Below, piece by piece: positions 17,524 through 24,302 of a stretch of 64,000 nt of DNA. The translations under genes and the position numbers were made by a program. The notes beneath the pieces are model-generated. The model saw only the letters and a list, made by a program, of their open reading frames with translations, was not told the DNA's origin and made no database searches. The DNA comes from Salegentibacter sp. (GTDB lineage: Bacteria > Bacteroidota > Bacteroidia > Flavobacteriales > Flavobacteriaceae), in the NCBI GenBank assembly GCA_017795085.1, contig CP051246.1, positions 4,342,514 to 4,406,513 on the forward strand, given 5' to 3'. The first letter of the stretch is position 1; each line of letters starts with the position of its first letter.

Positions 17524-18354
17524 ATGAATAGATTTAAAAATTATATACTTTTTCTCTTTGTGGTTTGTCTTACTACCACTTATGCCCAACAAGTAAAACT
17601 TACTGAAGAAACCTGGCATGGTAGAGGCTGTTACAAAATAGAAATGCCAATGGGGACGGTGTATTTTGAAAAGCATGACGGGGGTTCCGGATTTAAAAGT
17701 TTTATCGATAATGAGGGTAACGATTGGATAGCTTCTCATATGGAACCGGGTCCCAATGGGGAATTTAGAGGTTTTCCCAATACTGTGGGAGGATTTGGTC
17801 ACGCCGGAATTGATAGTGGCTCTACGACAACAATTGTAAATGATAAAACGGAAGGAGATCTTGTGATTTTAGAATCTTCAAACGATGATTTTACTTTTCA
17901 GTATTGGTTTTTTCCTGATAGGGTAGTGGTAAAAGTACTTAAATCTAAAGGCGACTATTCCTTCCTATTTGAAGGTGTTGTCGGTGGCTCTTCAGAAGCA
18001 GAAGATTATTTTATGACGGCCGATGGTGAAAAGCATATCCCTATGGGTGAATTTAAAGATTTTTCTCCTGAATGGTTTTATTTAGGCGATCCCAAGGTTG
18101 AAAATCACCTTTTTCTGGCTAAATCCCCCGATGATAATGCTCCAAATGAAAACCACCGCCAGATAAGGGATAATGGTGCTCACAATATGGATCTTTATAG
18201 TTTTGGTCGTACCGGGCCTGAAGATGGCTATGAGATTTATGGAATGAACGGCAATGAACATATCTGTATAATTGGTTTTATAGATGCTGATAATGGCCAC
18301 CAAGAGATAAAGAAAAAGGTTGAATCTTACCTTGAGAACCCTTTTAAAGAATAG
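17524..18354 (+). CDS. Secreted protein of unknown function at the end of the apiose operon
   Basis: A 276-residue protein with a clear signal peptide (hydrophobic residues 8-20, cleavage near YAQ). No family is recognised with confidence. It is rich in Trp, Phe, Gly and Asp, with beta-type motifs such as YKIEMPMGTVYFEK, GGSGFKSF, DGEKHIPMGEF, WFYLGDP and PDDNAPNENHRQIRDNG, and no membrane segment. Its position 10 bases behind a secreted glycosidase and directly before a terminator-free promoter gap suggests a periplasmic enzyme or binding protein acting on the same side chain. A lyase- or epimerase-like beta-sandwich is possible but not shown. Confidence 0.6.
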   Translation: MNRFKNYILFLFVVCLTTTYAQQVKLTEETWHGRGCYKIEMPMGTVYFEKHDGGSGFKSFIDNEGNDWIASHMEPGPNGEFRGFPNTVGGFGHAGIDSGSTTTIVNDKTEGDLVILESSNDDFTFQYWFFPDRVVVKVLKSKGDYSFLFEGVVGGSSEAEDYFMTADGEKHIPMGEFKDFSPEWFYLGDPKVENHLFLAKSPDDNAPNENHRQIRDNGAHNMDLYSFGRTGPEDGYEIYGMNGNEHICIIGFIDADNGHQEIKKKVESYLENPFKE

Positions 18355-18391
18355 GGAAAGTACTAGTTTGAAAACTTTGATTCTTCACCCT

Positions 18392-18432
18392 ATGGTACAG
18401 GACAGTATTAATTAGGCTAAGCTTTAAATTTG
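18392..18432 (+). promoter_or_regulatory. Promoter of the RuBisCO-like operon: operator copy 2 and -7 box
   Basis: ATGGTACAGGACA (18392-18404) is followed after exactly 20 bases by TAAATTTG (18425-18432), a perfect TAnnTTTG Bacteroidota -7 box. No TTG -33 element is visible, as expected for an activator-dependent promoter. The start codon is 49 bases downstream. Confidence 0.6.
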
Positions 18433-18481
18433 AAAGGGTAGCACTGCTTAATAATGCGCTGAATAAGTATATCAATAAATT

Positions 18482-19723
18482 ATGGAAAGGATTACTGCAA
18501 AGTATTATATAGAAACTCCCTACAATGTTGAGGAGTCGGCAGCTGTTTTGGCTGGGGAGCAATCTTCGGGAACTTTTGTTTCAGTACCGGGGGAAACCGA
18601 AGAGTTGAAAAAACGCTTTGCAGCTAAGGTAGAAAGTACAGAACTTCTTGAAACCGCTGACAAACCTGCAATTCCCGGGGCGGTTTCTTCCACCGGAAAA
18701 TATAATAGGGCGCTTATTGAGGTGTCTTGGTCTATTGAGAATTTTGGGTATAATATTCCAGCTTTAATCTCTACTCTCCAGGGAAACCTATATGAAATAA
18801 AGCAATTTACCGGCTTAAAACTGATGGATTTTCAAATCCCTGAATCCTATAAAAACCACTTTAAAGGTCCGTGTTTTGGTGTTAATGGCTCCCGAAAATT
18901 AACCGGAGTTGAAAACAGGCCATTAATAGGTACGATTATCAAACCCAGTGTGGGAATGACCCCGCAACAAACGGCAAGCCTGGTTAGCACACTTGCTGAA
19001 GCCGGAATAGATTTCGTTAAAGATGATGAACTCATGGCCTCTACAACAAATTCAAAATTTGAAGACCGGGTAGATGCCGTAATGAAGGTGGTTAATGACT
19101 ATGCCGATAAAACCGGAAAAAAAATAATGTACGCTTTCAATATTAGTGAAGAGATAGACACGATGTTGAAGCGTTATGAGTATGTTTTAAAAAAAGGAGG
19201 AACCTGTGCGATGATAAGTATAAACAGTGTAGGTTTTTCCGGAGTAAAGAAAATTTGTGACCAGGGAGAATTGGCCATTCATGCTCATAGAAATGGCTGG
19301 GGAATGTTAAACAGGCATCCCTTATTAGGAATTGAGTTCCCTGCTTATCAAAAATTATGGCGACTGGCAGGTGTGGATCAACTTCACGTAAATGGAATTC
19401 AAAATAAATTTTGGGAAAGTGACGATTCGGTGGTGCGTTCTATTGAATCCTGTTTAAAACCCTTTTTGAATGAAAAAACTATCCTTCCAGTGGTTTCTTC
19501 CGGCCAATGGGGAGGGCAGGCGCCTGAAACATACCGAAGAACACATACTACCGATCTGCTTTATATGGCCGGAGGCGGAATAATGGCACACCCACTTGGC
19601 CCGGCCGGTGGAGTAGTTGCCTTAAAGCAAGCCTGGGAAGCTGCAGTTGATGGATTGTCGGTTAAAGAAGCAGGTAAGAAATATAAAGAATTCGGCAAAT
19701 CGATTGAAAAATTCAGCAAATAA
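18482..19723 (+). CDS. RuBisCO-like protein (3-oxo-isoapionate-4-phosphate decarboxylase/transcarboxylase type)
   Basis: A 413-residue group IV-type RuBisCO-like protein. Known RuBisCO active-site residues can be matched by spacing: Lys154 (TIIKP) to K175, Lys180 (DFVKDDE) to the carbamylated K201, Asp182 and Glu183 to D203/E204, His269 to H294, His302 and Lys309 exactly seven apart as H327 and loop-6 K334, Ser340 (SSG) to S379, and the phosphate loop GGG at 364-366. The lysines lost in many RuBisCO-like proteins are therefore present. The adjacent DUF1537 kinase matches the OiaK-OiaX/OiaT arrangement, in which a phosphorylated branched beta-keto acid is decarboxylated or hydrolysed. Which of these it does, and on what substrate, is not visible. 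The stop overlaps the next start by one base. Confidence 0.85.
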   Translation: MERITAKYYIETPYNVEESAAVLAGEQSSGTFVSVPGETEELKKRFAAKVESTELLETADKPAIPGAVSSTGKYNRALIEVSWSIENFGYNIPALISTLQGNLYEIKQFTGLKLMDFQIPESYKNHFKGPCFGVNGSRKLTGVENRPLIGTIIKPSVGMTPQQTASLVSTLAEAGIDFVKDDELMASTTNSKFEDRVDAVMKVVNDYADKTGKKIMYAFNISEEIDTMLKRYEYVLKKGGTCAMISINSVGFSGVKKICDQGELAIHAHRNGWGMLNRHPLLGIEFPAYQKLWRLAGVDQLHVNGIQNKFWESDDSVVRSIESCLKPFLNEKTILPVVSSGQWGGQAPETYRRTHTTDLLYMAGGGIMAHPLGPAGGVVALKQAWEAAVDGLSVKEAGKKYKEFGKSIEKFSK

Positions 19724-21120
19724 TGGCTAAAGAAAAGCAATTATTACTGGCCTATTATGGCGATGACTTTACCGGCTCTACCGATGCGTTGGAATTTTTG
19801 AGCAGAGCGGGAATTAAAACCGTACTTTTTATAAATGCGCCTTCCAAAGATCGATTGCGGCAATATGAAGGTTTGCAGGCTATTGGTATCGCAGGAATGA
19901 GCCGTAGCATGAAACCTGATGATATGGGAAAAGAACTTAAAGAAGCTTTTTCTGCTTTAAAGAAATCAGGAGCAAGACACGTGCATTATAAAGTTTGCTC
20001 AACTTTTGACTCTTCTCCTGAAATAGGAAGTATAGGAAAAGCTACAGATATAGGTGCTAAAATTTTTGAAAACTCATTTATTCCCCTATTGGTAGCAGCT
20101 CCAAAATTAGGTCGTTATTGTGCTTTTGGAAATCTGTTTGCGCAAATGGGGATTGGGAGCAAAGGAGAAGTTTTTCGCTTAGACAGGCATCCTTCAATAA
20201 GTCACCACCCTCTAACGCCTATGAAAGAAAGTAACCTCGCTCTTCATCTTTCAAAACAAACTACTAAAAATATAGGCTTATTCAATCTTTTGGATGTGGA
20301 TTTACCTAAAAAAGATGCTGAAAAAGCTTTAAAAAACATACAGGAAAAAGGTTCAGAAGTAATATTATTTGATGCTGTTTATCAAAATCAAATGGCAAAA
20401 ATTGGATCTTTAATAGATTCTCAAGCCAATTCAACACCTTTCTTTTCTGTGGGCTCCTCAGGAATTGAAATGGCTCTGGGAGAGTACTGGCAGGAAACGG
20501 GTAAACTTCAGCGAGGGAAAGAGTGGAACGAGCCTGGTGAAGTTAATTCAGTGCTGGTAGGGGCCGGAAGCTGTTCCCCGGTCTCCCGGGAGCAAGTAGC
20601 GTTTGCTATTTCCCAGGGATTTGGAGAAATAGCCCTGGAAACTTATGAAATGGTTAAAACCAATGATTTAAAAAGTCTTCTTTCTAAATATGTGAGCGAA
20701 GCGGTTTTAAAGCTTAAAGAAGGAAAAAGCGTAATTATACATACAAATTGTGCTGATGAGCCTGAAAAGGAAAAAGTGCTGGCTTATCTGAAAAAGAGTG
20801 GTTTTTCCCCGGAAGAAATTAGGGATAAAACAGCAAAATTATACGGGGAAAGCCTGGGTGAGATTATTAAACAGGTAGTTTTGGAAACTAAACTTCAACG
20901 GGTTGTTGTTGCCGGGGGGGATACTTCTGGTTTTGCAGCTAAAGCTCTTGAAATTGAAGCCTTGGAAATGATTGCCCCGCTCTCTCCTGGAGCCCCACTC
21001 TGTAAAATTCATTCTGAAAATAAAAAAATTGATGGTTTGGAGATTAATTTCAAAGGTGGGCAGGTAGGCGATGAGGATTATTTTGAAGTAGTACGTAGCG
21101 GAAAATATTTGTCAAATTAA
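19723..21120 (+). CDS. DUF1537 four-carbon acid sugar kinase family protein (OiaK-like)
   Basis: A 465-residue cytoplasmic kinase of the DUF1537 family, which phosphorylates small acid sugars (3-oxo-tetronate, threonate, erythronate, 3-oxo-isoapionate). The N-terminal substrate domain has YYGDDFTGSTDALEFL, and the C-terminal nucleotide domain has VVAGGDTSGFAAKAL near residue 400, with LSPGAPLC and FKGGQVGDEDYF at the end. It starts at the ATG sharing one base with the stop of the RuBisCO-like gene. The pair implies kinase then beta-keto acid cleavage, as in the 3-oxo-isoapionate branch of apiose catabolism. No apiose dehydrogenase, apionolactonase or apionate oxidoisomerase is encoded nearby, so the acid substrate may be a different one. 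Confidence 0.85.
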   Translation: MAKEKQLLLAYYGDDFTGSTDALEFLSRAGIKTVLFINAPSKDRLRQYEGLQAIGIAGMSRSMKPDDMGKELKEAFSALKKSGARHVHYKVCSTFDSSPEIGSIGKATDIGAKIFENSFIPLLVAAPKLGRYCAFGNLFAQMGIGSKGEVFRLDRHPSISHHPLTPMKESNLALHLSKQTTKNIGLFNLLDVDLPKKDAEKALKNIQEKGSEVILFDAVYQNQMAKIGSLIDSQANSTPFFSVGSSGIEMALGEYWQETGKLQRGKEWNEPGEVNSVLVGAGSCSPVSREQVAFAISQGFGEIALETYEMVKTNDLKSLLSKYVSEAVLKLKEGKSVIIHTNCADEPEKEKVLAYLKKSGFSPEEIRDKTAKLYGESLGEIIKQVVLETKLQRVVVAGGDTSGFAAKALEIEALEMIAPLSPGAPLCKIHSENKKIDGLEINFKGGQVGDEDYFEVVRSGKYLSN

Positions 21121-21131
21121 AACATTTATAA

Positions 21132-21782
21132 ATGAAAAAATTAGGATTAATACATACTTCGGCAACTTTGGTGCCGGTTTTTAAGGAATTATGTGATGAG
21201 TTTTTGCCAGAGGTAAAAGTGTTTAATATTGTTGATGACAGTCTGATTAAAGATGTGATTGAACAGGGTAAATTAACGCCACAGGTTTCACGTCGGGTAG
21301 TAGATTATGTGGGTTCTGCAGAAGAAGCAGGAGCCGACCAGATATTGGTGACTTGTTCTTCAATTGGTGCTGCGGTTGAAACTGCGGCTTCTATTACCGG
21401 AGTTCCTGTACTACGTGTAGATCAGCCTATGGCAGATTTAGCGATAAAAACAGGAACTAAAATTGGGGTGGTGGCTACGCTTCCAACCACACTTGAACCC
21501 ACGAGCGATTTGGTAAAACGCAGGGCCAAAGTTTTAAATAAGAATATTGGATTAACTTCAAAATTGTGTGAAGGTGCGTTTGAAGCTTTAATGGGTGGAG
21601 ATCCTGAATCTCATGATAAAAAAGTAGCTGATGCCCTTAAAGAACTTTCTGCTGAAGTTGATGTTATTCTATTGGCGCAGGCATCTATGGCCAGGGTGGT
21701 AGATACACTTGAAGAAGAGGATAAAAGAATTCCTATTATTGCTAGTCCGCCGGAAGCCATTAAACATTTGGCCAGTTTATAA
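21132..21782 (+). CDS. Asp/Glu/hydantoin racemase-fold protein lacking the second catalytic cysteine
   Basis: A 216-residue cytoplasmic protein of the Asp/Glu racemase superfamily (LGLIHTSATLVPVF at the start, IGVVATLPTTL in the middle). The first catalytic position is kept as Cys75 (ILVTCSSIGA). The second, normally a Gly-Cys-Thr/Ala motif, reads LAQASMARV with Ser185, so a two-base racemisation is unlikely. One-cysteine members such as arylmalonate decarboxylase show that the fold supports other chemistry on carboxylates, though there the retained Cys is the other one. It sits 11 bases after the kinase and 13 before a sodium symporter. It may act on the same acid as the RuBisCO-like protein; the reaction is unknown. 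Confidence 0.7.
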   Translation: MKKLGLIHTSATLVPVFKELCDEFLPEVKVFNIVDDSLIKDVIEQGKLTPQVSRRVVDYVGSAEEAGADQILVTCSSIGAAVETAASITGVPVLRVDQPMADLAIKTGTKIGVVATLPTTLEPTSDLVKRRAKVLNKNIGLTSKLCEGAFEALMGGDPESHDKKVADALKELSAEVDVILLAQASMARVVDTLEEEDKRIPIIASPPEAIKHLASL

Positions 21783-21795
21783 ACCATAATTCCCT

Positions 21796-23130
21796 ATGCA
21801 GAAGTTTAGAAAGTTATGCCTCTTTTTTAGTGCCATTATAGCATTAGTGTTGATCGTGGGGCTATTTCTTGGAAATATGGCTGTTGTTAAATCAGGAGCG
21901 GTTGGGCTTGCTTTCTTTTTCTCAATTGGCATAGGAGGAATTACCAAATTTAAAGGCTATCAATATACCAGCTGGATTATTACTGCGGTAATTGCAGCTT
22001 TAATTTACCCGAATGCCTTTTTAAACTGGGGAGCAATAGATTTGCAACATCCCTGGTTGATTTTAGTAGTAGTGCAGCTGGTTATGTTTGGAATGGGGGT
22101 TCAGATGCGATTGGAAGATTTTAATGGTCTGGCCACTTCTGGAAAGGGGGTAATGGTAGGTTTATTAAGTCAGTTTTCAATTATGCCGTTAATCGGTTTT
22201 TTAATTACGGGAATTTTTAATTTTGAACCTGAAATTGCCGCCGGGGTTATTTTAATAGGAGCTTGTTCAGGAGGTTTGGCCTCTAATGTAATGGCCTATA
22301 TTGCAAAAGCAAATTTAATGCTTTCCATAACCGTAACCGCTATAGCAACTTTAGTGGCTCCGTTAATGACTCCCCTTTTAATGAAACTCCTTGCGGGAAC
22401 CTTTATCGAAATTGATTTTTCGGGAATGATGGTTCAAATTATTAAAATCGTGATTGTACCAATAGGTGCAGCCTTGTTATGTGATTTTCTTCGGAAAAAA
22501 GCCACGGGAAAACATAAGAGCGTTATGTACAGCATAGCAGCCTTGGGCTCGATTTGGTTAATTGTGCTTGGGCTTGGCGTATGGAATTTCTTCAGTAATA
22601 ATTATTCCGGGGTATTCCTTTCCTATATTGAAATATTTAGTTTTCTGTTAGCAGCAGTTATAGTAGGTATTATTTACTATTTTCTTACAGAGAAATACAA
22701 ATGGCTCGATGATTTTATGCCTTATTTATCTATGTTCGGTATTGTTTATTTTACGGCGGTAACTACCGCAGCAGGGAGGGAAGCACTTTTAAGAATCGGA
22801 TTTTTATTATTTATAGCCTCAATAATTCATAATACTGTCGGGTATTTTCTGGGCTATTGGTTTAGCCGGGCGCTTAAGCTCGATCAAAAAGCTGCTCGTT
22901 CCCTGGCTTTTGAAGTCGGAATGCAAAACGGCGGGATGGCATCGGGTATTGCGGGAACAATGGGCAAATTAGGAACTTTAGGGCTGGCCGCCGCGGTTTT
23001 TAGTCCTTGGATGAATGTGTCCGGCTCCATTCTTGCCAATTACTGGAAACGCAATCCGCCAAAAGATAAAGATCCTCGAAATAAAACACTGGATAAACCG
23101 GGAGAAATTACAAATGCCCCGGCTCCATAA
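21796..23130 (+). CDS. BASS family sodium:organic acid symporter
   Basis: A 444-residue membrane protein with about ten transmembrane segments, of the bile acid:sodium symporter (BASS) family. Sodium-site motifs are clear: GACSGGLASNVMAYIAKAN at about 155-173 and FEVGMQNGG with Glu373 and Gln377, four apart like Glu260/Gln264 of bacterial ASBT. Bacterial BASS proteins move pantoate, pyruvate and other small carboxylates, not only bile acids. In this operon it is the only transporter, so it probably imports the acidic substrate of the kinase and RuBisCO-like enzyme, or exports a product. The last 25 residues are polar and lysine-rich. Confidence 0.82.
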   Translation: MQKFRKLCLFFSAIIALVLIVGLFLGNMAVVKSGAVGLAFFFSIGIGGITKFKGYQYTSWIITAVIAALIYPNAFLNWGAIDLQHPWLILVVVQLVMFGMGVQMRLEDFNGLATSGKGVMVGLLSQFSIMPLIGFLITGIFNFEPEIAAGVILIGACSGGLASNVMAYIAKANLMLSITVTAIATLVAPLMTPLLMKLLAGTFIEIDFSGMMVQIIKIVIVPIGAALLCDFLRKKATGKHKSVMYSIAALGSIWLIVLGLGVWNFFSNNYSGVFLSYIEIFSFLLAAVIVGIIYYFLTEKYKWLDDFMPYLSMFGIVYFTAVTTAAGREALLRIGFLLFIASIIHNTVGYFLGYWFSRALKLDQKAARSLAFEVGMQNGGMASGIAGTMGKLGTLGLAAAVFSPWMNVSGSILANYWKRNPPKDKDPRNKTLDKPGEITNAPAP

Positions 23131-23147
23131 TTTAAATATATAATCTA

Positions 23148-23849
23148 ATGAAAAAAAAGTTATTGATTTGTTTTTCCCTGTGTATGGCTGTGCTTTTCGC
23201 AAGCGGAACACTTATGGCACAAAATTCAAATGAGAAAACAGAAACTGAAGAGCGCAGACAGAAGTCAGATTTAGAACAGGAAAAGAAAGCCCGGGAATGG
23301 GTGTCTTCTCTTGAGCTGGATAATGACGCTAAAGAAGCGCGTCTTGAAGAAGTTATTGCCACGCACCTTAAAACTATTCGTGACTGGCATAACGAACACC
23401 CCTATACCACTGTTCCGGCGGGAATAAATCCACTGGATGGCAAGCCGCTTAGTGAATTAGACCGGCAGATTATCGCTAATTCAGCCATACCAGGTTCGGT
23501 TCATGAAAATCTTATGAGTGGTTTACGAAAAGATTTGGAAGAAGAACAGGTGGTATCAATTTTAGATAAATATACCATTGGAAAAGTTGAATTTACAATG
23601 GGGGGCTATCATGCTATCGTACCCGACCTTACCAAAGAAGAAGAGGAAAAAATTAGGGGATATATGGAGGAAGCCCGTGAAATAGCAGTAGACTTTAAAA
23701 ATATGGACCAGATTTCGGGTATTTTTGAAATTTATAAAACAAAATCTGAACAATATTTAAACTCAAGGGGGAGGAATTGGCGTGAATTGTATAAAGCCTT
23801 TGTTAAAAAAGTACAGGAAGAAAAGGCTAAAAAGAAAGAAGAAAAATAG
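23148..23849 (+). CDS. Secreted DUF3826 protein
   Basis: A 233-residue protein with a signal peptide (cleavage near LMAQ, residue 24) and a highly charged, helical mature part ending in a Lys/Glu-rich tail. It resembles DUF3826, a domain seen in Bacteroidota pectin-utilisation loci. The same domain is the N-terminal third of the pectate lyase at 32000: matching stretches are KYTIGKVEFTMGGYHAIVPDL here and DGMTYGVVPKTYQAFQEMLPNL there, and YLNSRGRNW here and YLSDRGYDL there. That fusion ties DUF3826 to pectin handling, perhaps as a chaperone or substrate-binding partner; no enzymatic residue is evident. Last gene before the palindromic terminator at 23996. Confidence 0.75.
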   Translation: MKKKLLICFSLCMAVLFASGTLMAQNSNEKTETEERRQKSDLEQEKKAREWVSSLELDNDAKEARLEEVIATHLKTIRDWHNEHPYTTVPAGINPLDGKPLSELDRQIIANSAIPGSVHENLMSGLRKDLEEEQVVSILDKYTIGKVEFTMGGYHAIVPDLTKEEEEKIRGYMEEAREIAVDFKNMDQISGIFEIYKTKSEQYLNSRGRNWRELYKAFVKKVQEEKAKKKEEK

Positions 23850-23995
23850 AGGAAACTTTGAATTCAACAAACTGATTGCTTCAATCGTTCCGCTATTGCA
23901 ATGATGCGGTGATTTGCTCTTATTTGACAATCCTGAAGAAATGGTGCCGATTTTTCAAAATAATTTCCTGTAAATCCTTAGTAGTATTCTTATTA

Positions 23996-24049
23996 TTTTA
24001 ACAAAAAACCAGAAATGTTAAATTTAACATTTCTGGTTTTTTGTTAAAA
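23996..24049. terminator. 54-base perfect palindrome, probable bidirectional terminator
   Basis: Every base from 23996 pairs with its partner down to the centre between 24022 and 24023. The outer arms are A- or T-rich (TTTTAACAAAAAACC and its complement), which gives a U-rich end in both directions. It lies 147 bases after the DUF3826 stop and before the susC promoter. Confidence 0.75.
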
Positions 24050-24060
24050 ACAATACCGTA

Positions 24061-24075
24061 AACGAAAACGTTTTC
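24061..24075. promoter_or_regulatory. LacI/GalR-type operator, upstream copy
   Basis: AACGAAAACGTTTTC contains the 12-base palindrome GAAAACGTTTTC with the AACGTT core typical of LacI/GalR-family operators. The 13-mer AACGAAAACGTTT is repeated identically at 24263-24275, 202 bases downstream and on the other side of the promoter. Confidence 0.55.
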
Positions 24076-24173
24076 CTTTATAAGCCTTGCTAAGACTGCG
24101 GTTGAGATGATTTTATCTGCATATTTAAAAATAGGAATAATTATATTTTTAATATATTTTTTTGATTTGCAGC

Positions 24174-24214
24174 ATAGTGCAGGATAGGTTCAAGTTAAAA
24201 AGTTTATATGTTTG
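24174..24214 (+). promoter_or_regulatory. susC promoter: shared operator copy 3 and -7 box
   Basis: ATAGTGCAGGATA (24174-24186) is separated by exactly 20 bases from TATGTTTG (24207-24214), a perfect TAnnTTTG -7 box. The geometry is the same as upstream of the RuBisCO-like operon and the apiose operon. Confidence 0.6.
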
Positions 24215-24261
24215 AATTAAATGTGTTAATAGCACTTGTATAGAGGACTAACATACATGTT

Positions 24262-24275
24262 AAACGAAAACGTTT
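24262..24275. promoter_or_regulatory. LacI/GalR-type operator, downstream copy
   Basis: AAACGAAAACGTTT has AAACG/CGTTT arms and repeats the 13-mer found at 24061. It lies about 50 bases after the -7 box, where a bound repressor would block elongation or form a loop with the upstream copy. Confidence 0.55.
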
Positions 24276-24302
24276 GATGTGTTAGAAACTAAACTTTAAA
24301 TT

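Larger units (their letters stand above)
23850..24302 (+). promoter_or_regulatory. susC upstream region: terminator, two LacI-type operators, shared operator and -7 box
   Basis: From left to right this gap holds the palindromic terminator (23996-24049), a LacI-type operator (24061-24075), the shared motif ATAGTGCAGGATA (24174-24186), a TATGTTTG -7 box (24207-24214) and a second LacI-type operator (24262-24275) in the 5' UTR. The first 145 bases after the DUF3826 stop hold nothing recognised. Confidence 0.6.

Noticed and set aside
18482..19723. Genuine CO2-fixing RuBisCO
   Set aside because: The protein is short, no phosphoribulokinase or R15P isomerase gene is present, and the DUF1537 kinase partner is typical of RuBisCO-like catabolic enzymes.
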